The notes beneath the pieces were generated by a model. That model was not told the origin of the DNA, made no database searches, and was given only the letters and a program-made list of their open reading frames with translations. From positions 26,764,412 to 26,828,411 of the forward strand of contig NC_045139.1 in NCBI RefSeq assembly GCF_008831285.2: 64,000 nucleotides of DNA. Reading direction: 5' to 3'. This document shows, piece by piece, positions 40,400 to 50,840 of this stretch. Positions within the stretch are counted from its first letter, which is position 1; each line of letters begins with the position of its first letter. Position numbers and translations under genes: made by a program. Origin of the DNA: Nymphaea colorata. Taxonomy: Eukaryota > Streptophyta > Magnoliopsida > Nymphaeales > Nymphaeaceae.

Positions 40400-40960
40400 C
40401 AGAGTAGACCAACAGCGACCAGCCATATGTGAAAAAGAGAGGAACTAAGGGAGAAGAAAAGAGAAGATTTTACGTGGAGAGATTACACCTACGTTCACTA
40501 GAGACGTCGAGAGATTACATCCTTATGGTAATTGCTTTTATGAGTTGTACAAGAATCCTTAATATAATTGTCGGTTTTGGATTGACTTGCTTTGTTAGGC
40601 TGTTGTCTTTCTGGATCGCCATTTTCCTTAGTAACAGTGGCTGATTTGCCTTTGTCATTTTTTGTTTTGTTTTAATAACCAACGCACTCTTCATTGGATG
40701 AATCTTCCCCAAATCATCATGAATATTCGCAGCTATCTTGCCTCCATTATGTCCTACATGCATTAATATCCAATGTAATCCTATTAATATCCAATGCAAT
40801 CCGTGACCACACAATCTACGTTCTTGCCAATCTTGCAGGCCAACCTTGGCCGAGATTGCCCAGCAACCTCAGCCACCCTCGGCCATGACTGCTTGGCTGC
40901 TCGGCTAAGCGCAACCGAGCCTGCTCGACCAACACGCGACGGCATGGCTGAAAGGAGCTC
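40400..40960 (-). mobile_element. Probable LTR relic (minus strand)
   Basis: On the minus strand the segment near 40455-40520 reads GTGAACGTAGGTGTAATCTC then CACGTAAAATC, resembling the R/U5 end of plant Copia LTRs (compare GTGGATGTAGGCTGAAATGC in the LTR at 41403). The upstream part (40830-40960) is GC-rich with repeated TCGGCC units. No second copy or primer site was confirmed. Confidence 0.4.
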
Positions 40961-41165
40961 GGCCAACTGATTTTCGAGTGCGACACATCATCTGGTGATG
41001 CTACAGCGGGACATGCTTGGGATGCGACCAGTGAGTACTGAAGCGGGACACACGATCAGGTGAGGAGGAACACTATGAGCGTTGATGAACAAGGTAGCGC
41101 AAGGCGGGTCGACACGGGGCCACTGGACACGGTTCCGGTTTTTGTAAACGCGGGCTGAATCCGCA

Positions 41166-41402
41166 GGTTTTGTAAACCCAATACCACTGTCGCCTACTTC
41201 CACCTACCACTTGCAGCATAAGTATTGTACAGGAGAACATGGTTTCCAGGGTCATGGCTGCTGAGCTAAGGCTTCAGTTCCCAGGCTAACATCCCCATGA
41301 ACTCGGCAACCACCTAGAAGGGCTCCCCAAACAGAAGCGGTCGGTGCAATTGACATTGTCTTTATCACATTGTGAGCTCGTTCAAGATTTCCTGCTCTGC
41401 CT
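41166..41402 (-). pseudogene. PPR protein: last PPR and E motif segment
   Basis: Minus strand from 41402: GRAGNLERAHNVIKTMSIAP, then VWGALLGGCRVHGDVSLG, then after a frameshift DPGNHVLLYNTYAASGRWK, a TAG, and ATVVLGLQNLRIQ. This is the classical PLS-class ending before E+. It joins directly to the segment at 43021 (VVDLLG) once the Copia element at 41403-43020 and its duplication are removed. Confidence 0.88.
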
Positions 41403-43020
41403 TGTTATAGAAAGAGGATAAACACGCTCAGTTGGAAGAAGATAGGAAGAGATCACGAGTTTCTCTCAATGGGATAAGTTGTCACCTCATGCTCTAGATG
41501 ATTCTCTTGATAAGAAGCCATCTCGAGAATCTCTCGATGGCTCAACCTTTATCCTTATCCCCTTTCTCTCTTTCCTGTCTATATAAAGATGTGAATGTAT
41601 CACAGCAAGTTGTAATAGAGCATTATAATGAAGTCGTTTCCTCTTTCTTCGTGGATGTAGGCTGAAATGCCGAACCACATAAAGTTGTGTGCCTCTTTAT
41701 CTCTCTAATGCCCTATTCCTATGTTTCAATCTCACTCCATGCTTATTAATATGTTGATGACATTATATTGACAGGTGATGATGACATTTTTATGCTTCGT
41801 GTGAAGACATTTCTTAACAAACAGTTTGAGATCAAGGATCTACGAGTCTTGCGGTACTTCTTAGGGATTGAAGTTGCATATTCAGATAAAGGTATTTTCA
41901 TATGTCAGAGAAAATATATTATGGATCTACTAAAGGAAACAGGTAACATTGGAGCAAAAGCTGCTGACACACCTCTTGAAATGAATTGCAAATTGAAAAC
42001 TAATGAGGGTGACCTTGTCGAAAATATCCAAAGCTTTCAAAAGCTTGTTGGAAAACTCATTTATTTTAGTGTCACCAGATATCATGTATGAAGTCAGTCT
42101 TATAAGCCAATTCATGCACAAGCCCAGGTCTTCACACGTCGAAGCAGCTCATAGAATCCTTCTTTATCTTAAAGGAACTCCAGGGAAAGGAGTTTTAATG
42201 AAGCAGGGCCAAACATTGGATGTTGTTGGATATTGTGATGTTGATTGAGCAGGCGACCCAAATGATAGGAGATCAACTTCTGGATACTGCACCATTGTTG
42301 GGGGTAATCTCGTCACATGGAAGAGTAAAAAACAGTCTGTGGTTGCCAGGTCAAGCGCTGAAGCTGAATACAGAGCCATGATAGCATGCACATGTGAACT
42401 AATATGGATTAAAGTCTTACTAAAGGATATTAATGTTGAAATTAGTGGACCCATGAACTTAATGTGCGACAACATGGCTGCTATCTACATTGGTGCTAAT
42501 CCGGTGTTTCATGAACGAACCAAGCATATAGAAGTTGATTGCCATTTCATAAGGGAGAAGATCCAAGATAACACCATTCAAACACTTCATGTCAAAAGTG
42601 ACAAACAATTGGCCGACATATTTACCAAAAGCTTGGCAAAAGAAAAACACCAAACTATAATTCACAAGTTGGGACAGATAGATATCTGTGCGCCAACTTG
42701 AGGGGGAGATTGTTATGGAAAGAGGATAAACACGCTCAGTTGGAAGAAGATAGGAAGAGATCACGAGTTTCTCTCAATGGGATAAGTTGCCACCTCATGC
42801 TTCGATCGCTCAACCTTTATCCTTATCCCCTTTCTCTCTTCCCTGTCTATATAAAGACGTGAATGTATCACAACAAGGTTGTACCAGAGCATTATAATGA
42901 AGTAGTTTCCTCTTTCTTCGTGGATGTAGGTTGAAATGCCGAACCACGTAAAGTTGTGTGCCTCTTTATCTCTCTAATGCCCTATTCCTCTGTTTCAATC
43001 CCACTCCATGCTTATTAACA
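41403..43020 (+). mobile_element. Copia deletion derivative with perfect 5-bp TSD
   Basis: LTRs at 41403-41751 and 42711-43020 begin TGTTAT; the 3' copy ends TTATTAACA (41751 has TTATTAATA). The 5' LTR has about 39 bp missing from the 3' LTR. The flanks TGCCT (41398-41402 and 43021-43025) are a perfect 5-bp target-site duplication. A purine-rich GAGGGGGAGAT tract precedes the 3' LTR. The primer site, gag, protease, integrase and most of RT are gone: the 5' LTR joins directly to RT at YVDD. Confidence 0.95.
41749..42701 (+). pseudogene. Copia RT C-terminus and RNase H
   Basis: Starts at the catalytic YVDDIILTGDD directly after the 5' LTR, followed by FLGIEVAYSDKGIFICQRKY, then after a frameshift near 42070 SQFMHKPRSSHVEAAHRIL, a TGA near 42246, and RNase H with SGYCTIVGGNLVTWKSKKQ, RSSAEAEYRAM and RTKHIEVDCHFIREK, ending at a stop near 42700. 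Relatively well preserved, so the insertion is probably not very old, but there is no complete ORF. Confidence 0.92.
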
Positions 43021-44429
43021 TGCCTAGGAGATCAACAACGTAGGCATAATGCACTGCTCTCGCCCTGATTCAATATTTTTCATACATGGAATTGAAAAAT
43101 GACAATCCAGTATCCACCAAACCACCATGGCTGCAAGCAGAGAGAACACAGACAAGAGTAATGTAGTTGGGTGCAACACTCTCTTGCTGCATTGCTTCAA
43201 ACGTGCTTAGTGCTTCATTCACATACCCATACTGGGAGTAACCAGAGATCATGGCGTTCCAAGTAATGAGGTTTTTCTCTGGCATCTCGTAGAACACCTG
43301 ATCAGCGTCGCATATGCTGCCACTTTTCCCATACATGTCTACAAGTGCACTGCCTACATACACATTTTCATCCAAACCAGATTTGACAACAAGGCAGTGT
43401 ATCCACTTTCCTTCCCTCAGGCCAGCCAACCTTGCACATCCACTCAATATGCTGGAAACCATAAACTCTGTCGGCTTTACTCCTTCCCTCCGAGCACCGC
43501 AGAACAGTCTCAAGGCCTCTTCTTCACACCCATTCTGTGCACAAGATGCCACCATCGAAACTTCATGAAACAACGTTTGCTTCTTTAATCGAATCAAATA
43601 CTTTAGCTGCTGAATCGACCAACTGACACTTCCCGTAGAAATCCACCAGCCCATTAGCAACCGATACATCGCTGTCGAACCCAACCTTCAACGCGTAGCC
43701 ATGGGCTTGCATCCCCTGCAACCGAGCAGATGCATCCGAACAGGCATTGAGAAAGCCACAAAATGTAATCGAATTCGGATAATCGCCCACCCTCCTGAGC
43801 TCCCGAAATGCCCACATCGCATCTTCCTGCCGACCATTAACCACAGAACCTGAAACCAAAGCATTGCACGACACAACGCTCTTATGGGGCATTTCGTCGA
43901 ACTGGCAGGTGTCCGCTAAGTAGCCGCATTTCGCATGCATATCGTAGATACTGCAACTTACGAAGACGTCGGTGTCTAATCCAAGCTTGATCTAGTAGCC
44001 GTGGAGCTGCTTTCCGGTGATCGTCGATCTAAGGCTGCCAGAAGCCTTGATCAGACATGGAAACGTGAAATCGTTGGGCAGGACCCCGTCATCCTGCATC
44101 TCCCGGAAATGCTCGAGGGCGGCAGCGAACCGGCCGTTTTGGAGACCGCCAGAAGTGAGGGCAGTCCAGGGAACGACGTCTGGTTGGGGCATGAGGCCAA
44201 GAACAGCTCGGGCATCGCCCTGGAGGTCGGATTTGGAGTACAGGCTGATGAGGTGAGTGAAGAGAAAGAAGAGAGAATGGTGCCCGCATTTGATGATGGT
44301 GGCGTGAGCAGACTGGCCGAGGGACTGGAGTTGGCAGTCGGAGAGAGCGAGAGCACGAGGGTCGGTGTGGAGGAGTTGGAGTTGCTTACCTGCTCGTTGG
44401 AGGAGGGTGGAAGTGGAACCGCTGCGCAT
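43021..44429 (-). pseudogene. PPR-DYW protein, N-terminal and PPR repeat region (5' part)
   Basis: PLS-class pentatricopeptide repeat protein, normally an organelle RNA-editing factor. The minus strand starts at ATG 44429 (an alternative ATG lies upstream in another frame). The N-terminus is followed by PPR motifs, for example DVVPWTALTSGGLQNGRFAA, PNDFTFPCLIKASG, LVDFYGKCQLVDSA, VYVGSALVDMYGKSGSICDA and NLITWNAMISGYSQYGYVNE, running to ACSHGGLVDTGLSFF and VVDLLG. Lesions: TAG at 43992-43994 (HGY then IKLGLD), a frameshift near 43565, TGA at 43070-43072, then the Copia insertion at 43020. The remaining parts lie at 41166-41402 and 38344-38763. Intronless like most plant PPR genes. Confidence 0.92.
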
Positions 44430-45904
44430 AGAGAGAGAGAGCGCGCGAGAGAAACAGTGTTTGCTTGATTAAATCCAGTTGCACGGCTACGCTTGCAAAC
44501 CAAGGAAACATTTTCGCCTCTCATAAAGTACCCATTTCATGGGAAAATACGTCTTTCATGATGTTCACATGTGACTCTTCCTCTCAAGAACATAAAGTTG
44601 CATCTCAAGGACCTAATATCTGATGAAATGGAAGAACTATTAGAACTTTTTTAATAATCCTATCATCTAGCATCGCTGTTGCAACATGATCACAAGCAAC
44701 ATGTTTTAATATTACAAGAACACGTCAGAATACCATACTATTTCGTTATCCCCACATCAAATACGAATGCCGCCCTGGATTATGAGAGAGGCGGGACTCA
44801 AATATAAAAACAATTTCATATGCCCTTGACAACGTACAGCAGGAACCAATCCGTTCATGTGGGACAGCAAAAGTTGATCGCTCAACCAATCGACGTAAGC
44901 CACGCACGTGCGCGCCGTATCCCAACATTCATGCATTGAAGAAAACTCCAACTGAAGAATAAATATTCTCGAAACTAGACAACACACTCAAAAACCAACA
45001 TTTTCAGAGGCCAGGCTGCAGTGCCAGCCAGATCAGATCCTCAGTCATGCAAGCAAACCAACTCAGCTAAAAGTTTCGCCTATTTGAAGTTAGGATGCAA
45101 AGGGACACCGAGAGACATAAATTATATATGTGTATCCGTCGGGATAGTATTTAAAAGCATCGACATTTGAAGCATCACTTAGACACTTACCAAAGTACGT
45201 TTGATTCTGCAGAATTCACAGATCACTTATAACCACTCGAAACAACCGTCAAAATTTAAAACATTGGTGACCGTTTGGGGATGCCTTTTTTCCTCCTCGG
45301 AAGAAAGTTTTGAATTCGTCGAGTGCATATGTCACCATCATCAGGTATTTCTGTCACCTCTGAACCGGCAGTTGAAGATGAATAATGTAGCATGCAAGTG
45401 ATCGATCGTTGAGCAGCTAAGTGTGACTTGTTGGCAGCCAGGCAACAGGTGCAGTAGGGAAACGGAATACAGAAGCTCCCTCGGTCGTTCGTAGTTTTTC
45501 TATATGAGGTTTAACTTGAGGATTAATTGCTCCAATTTTTTTGCAGTTCCCAAATAAGAAAACAAGCTGATGCAAATAATTGTGGTCGATGCATTAGAAA
45601 GAAGATGGAACTCGTACGATTAACCTTTGTAGTTAATGCTTCTAAGCATGTGCTATGTATGAACATAAGATGAAGTAATTGCTCAATAAAAAAATTCAGC
45701 AAAAGAAAAAGGAATCTCAACAAGGTAGAAGAGATCTGCACGTGTTGCAAATATGGCTGATATGAATCATAAACTGTCTAATTTTTGCGAGGATGGCTCA
45801 ACTTTTACGCCTAACAAATGCATAAGCCTGATAGAAGAGAGCCTTGTGCTCATCATTTCAACAGTATGTAGTTTTTTCTACTTATGTAAGCTATTGGAGT
45901 ATTG
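44430..45904. other. Intergenic DNA upstream of the PPR pseudogene
   Basis: No gene recognised. ORFs at 44001-44524 on either strand are shadows of the PPR gene; the others are short. Confidence 0.5.
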
Positions 45905-46841
45905 CAAATAGAGCTCGGAAGAAAAGATGAAGGAAACAGATATTCTCAGTAGGAAGACGAAGATCAGCTTGAAAAGGATAAATATAAAGAAGATGATGTT
46001 ACCGAAAACCAAGGAAAGAAAAATGCCAATAACTTTGTAAACAATTCTTCTAACAGCGTCTCTAAAAACAAGGGATTGCTCTTGTAACCAGCCTCCCTGC
46101 CACGCTGAAATTCTTAATCAAATGGACGTAAATTGAGCTTGCATCAAACCACAAAAATATTGTGCATCTCTTCCCATATACACAACTTATGCCTGGATTC
46201 AAACACTCCCTAACTCCATTTACTGCCATTATGCACATTGAGCATTTTCATTTGGTATTTAGACGGTTCGAATTTGGGCCGGCTTCAACCTTTATTGAAT
46301 TCGACTTAATTGGATTCCGTATAATTGAATTCAAATTTGAATTTGGTCTCAAACTCAATTTCTCGAAACTGAATCCAGATCCGACCTTATCTATACTCAG
46401 GTTGGACATTGGACCCAACTACCAAATTTGAACAAGAAATAACTTATGTGGACTTTCTTACTAGATCCAGCTAAGTGGTTTCGGATTTGAATCCAAAATC
46501 ATATATTATCTCCATCTGTTTGCACGCCTATCTCTCGTCTCTCTCTCCAGTTTTCTTCCACTGCGGTGCAATAGACATGCACAATATTTACGTGGTTTGA
46601 TGCAAGATCAATTTACATCCATTTGATTAAGAATTTCAGGGCAGCAGGGAGGCTGGTTACAAGAGCAATCCATTGTTTTTAGAGATGAGCTGTTACAAGC
46701 ATTTTTTACAAAATTATTGGCATCTTTCTTTCCTTAGTTTTCGGTAACATCATCTTCTTTATATTTATCCTTTTCAAGCTGATCTTCATCTGCCTCCTGA
46801 GAATATCTGTTTCCTTTATCTTCTCTTCCGAGCTCTATTTG
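45905..46841. repeat. Large inverted repeat with arms of about 265 bp
   Basis: Left arm 45905-46170 and right arm about 46574-46841 are near-complementary (for example CAAATAGAGCTCGG at 45905 against CCGAGCTCTATTTG ending 46841, and GCATCAAACCAC near 46141 against GTGGTTTGATGC at 46592). The spacer is about 400 bp. Scattered mismatches and small indels are present. It could be a foldback transposon or two facing copies of one repeat; a transcript across it would form a long hairpin. Confidence 0.92.
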
Positions 46842-47486
46842 GCATAGGTTTTTAGCAGTCAGTCCAAAGAGTTACAAGCTTCAATTTTTTTGTATTAAAT
46901 TAAACATTTTCACTATATCATTCTATATTTTTAGTCAAGCTTGTAAGCTACTTTTACGGTTGATTGCTACTATTAGGAGTATTTGGATCTCATGTTTAGA
47001 TCTCATTAATGACATTCCAAATCTGGGTTTTAGGAAAGGTGGGGTTAGAACAGAATGTTGGTAAAGACTCTCTATCTATAGCTTAAAATATCAGTTGGTA
47101 TGATAAAGTTTTGCAGTGAAAAGTAGTCCAAGGAAATGGTATTCTTTGATGAAAGAGGCACATTTAAGGCAGATTCGAACGTTACCAAGTTACGTTCAAT
47201 AAGAGTAGCATAATCGGGCATGGAGTTACATTTGGCGCAAGATCAAATCGGTTGAGAAGAAATCCAAATTTGGATAGTTTAACATGTTCTATTTACAGGC
47301 ATCTAGATCTTGATTTTAGTTGGATTCGCATAGCTCTCTGGAGTCTGAATATTGTAAGAATGCAAATAGGTTGGATCCCAAATAGGCAGTCACATATCAA
47401 GAGTTGTCCCGGATCCAATTGTAGTTGGCTGGACTAAGACATGTGAAAATGTATGTCCAGTAAACATTATATCTTCATTTCTTAAG
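46842..47486. other. Gene-free AT-rich stretch
   Basis: Nothing recognised. Confidence 0.4.
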
Positions 47487-47588
47487 GTGATGAAGGGTGA
47501 GGCCAAAGTTGAAGGGTACAATGCTGCTACCATTGATGCTAATGTAGCTCAATACCTAAGGGCAGCAAGGAACATCAACCGCCCTCAA
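47487..47588 (+). pseudogene. Exon-like fragment of unknown family
   Basis: After a possible acceptor (TTCTTAAG) the frame reads VMKGEAKVEGYNAATIDANV, continuing AQYLRAARNINRPQ, which has normal protein-like composition unlike the surroundings, and then dissolves into an A-rich tract. I do not recognise the family. It may be a stray exon carried by a transposon or a relic of a lost gene. Confidence 0.35.
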
Positions 47589-49015
47589 ATTTTTTTTAAA
47601 AAAAATGTACATGTAATTTTTTGAGTTTTTACTTAATCTATGTAAACAAAATTATGTTCAAAATTCTGAAAGTATGGTTCATGGAAAAAACTTAACTCCA
47701 CCCATGTGAAAACCCTGGAGGTGAAGGTAGAGGGAATGGGGGGTCTTCTTCGGTCCTTTATTCCGGTCAGTGGGTTGTTAACTTCTCACTCACCTGAAAC
47801 TATGCTCCGCGACCCAACACCAGTAAAAAAAATTTAGATCCAACTAATTTTAAGCGAAATACATGCACTTGTAGTTTGTGACTTTCAAAAGAATGTGCTC
47901 AAGCTACAACAACCATTTCTGCCTATTGAATCCGATTAACCAGATTTAGATCCAACAGATATTCATCTAGGAATATAAGTGATAGGGCATCATAGAGTAT
48001 GTTTTTCAGATTCAATTTGACGATACCCACTCGCTCCTCCGCCAAGTTATTTGCATCCACGGTTTCAGCGATGTCTTTGCCACATATTGTGAAAAAGAAG
48101 CAAATTGGTGGGCTCAAATGAAAATTCCTTGTCCGACTTGGCCCCTTGGGAGTAATCGACGCGAACATGCCTTTGGAGTTTTGTACTTTTCGTCGTCCCA
48201 GTCACGCCTTAGCAGCAGGTAGTACTCGGGTCTGGACCGGGCCTACATGAGTCCGGACCGTTTGGTGCTGTCGGACTCTCGGATATCTCCTTGTCCTTTT
48301 ATCTGATTCGGACCCACGTGATTCTGAACCATTTATGGCAGTTGGGTTTCAGCATTCAGCGAGGCTCCTCGTGGTTGGTTCTGGCTTCTGGATCCGTGTC
48401 GCATGGGTCCGGACCGTAAGAGGCCGTTGGGCTTAACATTTTTCAGTTCTGCCTGGTGTTTCGGGTCAGAACTGGACCCACGTGGGCCCAGACCCGTTTG
48501 ATGCTTTTTCTTTTGATATTTAGTTTTAACTTTGTGTAGTTTTATGGTTGTATCTTATTCACAAGTCAAGTCTTATTTGAAGCAAAGGAGAAGCAATCTA
48601 CATCGTCGGTTCCGTGGATCGGATGGCCTGAAAGCTTAGCTTGTCTTGGGTGCGAGGATGTTGTGAGCTCAAGATGAGAGCTATTGCTTGGTGAAATGGT
48701 AAAGTGAAATGCAGGTAAACTGGAATTGTCATATAAAAAATTTGAGAATATATACATTAAAAGGGAAAAATAAAATTCACCTCATCTGAACTTCGAGATT
48801 ATGAGATTGCACTCGTTATGGCAGTTAAGAATGCATGGCTTATAGCTGTTCACTTAGATCTACATCTCGATTTGAGCATTCTTAGAAAGACAAATGTTGC
48901 TTTGAGGCAATAAAAAGTCATATTAAGCAAATATTGTAATGGTCAAAATAGTCATGTTTTTTTATTTAGAACCTGTCAAGTGAAAAGCATTTTTCATATG
49001 CAATAATCAAATATG

Positions 49016-49069
<54 letters not shown>

Positions 49070-49099
49070 ATTTGGCAGAAGAAACACCAGACCACTAGA
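47589..49099. other. Intergenic DNA with a GGTCCGGACC-rich segment
   Basis: No gene. At 48215-48515 variants of GGTCCGGACCG and GGACCCACGTG recur at irregular spacing, a GC-rich island probably from a transposon terminus. An AT then AG microsatellite lies at 49018-49069. Confidence 0.45.
49018..49069. repeat. (AT)n then (AG)n compound microsatellite
   Basis: About 28 bp of AT dinucleotides run directly into about 22 bp of AG dinucleotides. Confidence 0.95.
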
Positions 49100-49262
49100 T
49101 CAAGACAAAAACCACATCATTTAAATGTGATGTTTAAATTACATTTTTTGCAATGCAATCTACCGACATGATATTAAGAATAGGTTGATGCAAAACATAT
49201 ATTAAATTGATCATTTTTGGGACTTCAATAGTTTTTTCATAATAAGCAAAAACGAATGGCTC
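49100..49262. repeat. Dispersed repeat copy 1
   Basis: Matches 50668-50840 in the same orientation with many substitutions (shared AAAACATATATTRARTTGATC and GAATGGCT segments). Family unknown. Confidence 0.65.
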
Positions 49263-50667
49263 CAACAAGGACCCAAATAATATTAAATAAAGAGGAAAAC
49301 TTGTGGAAATTTGACCATGTTGAAATATACGTTTGTGTTTTAGTTTCGGTTGACAGAGACTGAGTTGGATTGCAGGTAAAGGCAGGCCACTTGCCATTGA
49401 AAAACTTATCAGGGGGTACGATCCGAATGGATTCTCTGTTGTAAAAGGCTTTTAATTATTTACTTAACAAACTTTGAACTTAGGTAGATGCAATGCAATA
49501 ACATTAAATACGTCCAATTTATCTACTGAGGTGCACTAGTAGATGATACCTCAAATTTAAACCTTTCGAAAAATCTACAATAATACATAATGAAATATTT
49601 TGAGGCACCAATTTGTAATAAACCAATTTGCGTGAGTTTGTGTGGGCAACTGCCTGCGCTGGCCGAGCCGCTCATCTCATTTCTTAGCCTCCACAGGACA
49701 CAAAGTCATGTATGCGGAACATGGCCTTCTCCCTTATCTTTTGCAGCACCTGAATACTTGCAACTCCATACTCTGGCTGCAGGGAAACTAGTACCAAGGT
49801 AGAATTTTTGTTCCACTGTTTGATTTTGTGGAACTTTTGTTTCGGACAATAGGAAAAAAAAAAAAAAATCTTCCAACATTAAAGTTTCACTTCTTCTGGT
49901 GGAACTTTAATGCTGGTATTAAAGTTTCATTTTTCAGAAAAATTTATACATAAAATTGAATTTCTTGAAATTCTGAAAGGGGGCCTTTAGTCCTGGTTGT
50001 TAACATGTAGGGCAGGGCCCTTGTGTGCATAAGGGAGTCACAAATTTTTTGTTATGGGGCGGTCTAAGTTTAAATTTCAAACTTTATGCGACACTCATAT
50101 GTAAAAAACTGAAAATAATGGAGTTGCTATATAAATAAAGTAAATTTTGTGTGGTGCGGGCAATTAGAACACCATTATTGGAAAAAGTTATACATACAAT
50201 TATGGCTCCTCACTTGTGTTGATGAATCAGCATTGACCAACATGTCTACTATGCTTGTTAAAAGGAAAACCCTTCTCCCCGTAAGGGCAAAAGTAAAATC
50301 CAGAAAATTTTTACTCTACGAAATTAACAAAATACATACGTAGTAAAATGAGGGAACAAGCCTTATCATGTTAACGGCATAACATGGAAATGGTCTTCCA
50401 CGACCATGCATCAGAATCACAATTAGGAGATTTCAATCAATAAATTAAGCTATGGGAGTTATTTGAAACAACTATATTGAAAATTAAGCTGCCCAACAAA
50501 TTAAGCCACTTGTAAAAGAAGTTGGGCTGCAAAGAGGGAAGCTCATTCTATCAACTTCTTTTTTTTTTAGTCATTTTTATGTGGGGGCTACGATCAACGC
50601 TATAATGCCACTACATTATATAAATAACTATAAAAATAAATAAATAAATATATGTGTATATATTAAG

Positions 50668-50840
50668 ACAGGGATAAAAACTATATCATTTTAGTGGTGA
50701 TGTTTAAGGTTTTTTTTTTTGGCAATCTAACTTTACTGGTATGATCTGTTGATACAAAACATATATTGAGTTGATCATTATTTGGACTTTAATAGTGTTT
50801 CTATAATAAGAAATGAACGAATGGCTTTTATAGCATCAAC
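50668..50840. repeat. Dispersed repeat copy 2
   Basis: Partner of 49100-49262. Neither copy has coding capacity. Confidence 0.65.

Larger units (their letters stand above)
38780..41153. other. 2.4-kb block inserted in the PPR gene
   Basis: It separates the PPR E motif (ending near 41165) from the E+ motif (starting near 38763). The block carries DHODH exon fragments in both orientations and LTR-like sequence. Candidate target-site duplications are GCTGAGTC (38772-38779) and GCTGAATC (41154-41161), 7 of 8 identical. No clear terminal inverted repeats are visible, so the agent is not identified. Confidence 0.55.

Noticed and set aside
44001-44524. 155-codon plus-strand ORF and 157-codon second minus-strand ORF over the PPR start
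   Set aside because: Other-frame shadows of the PPR coding region; no domain of their own.
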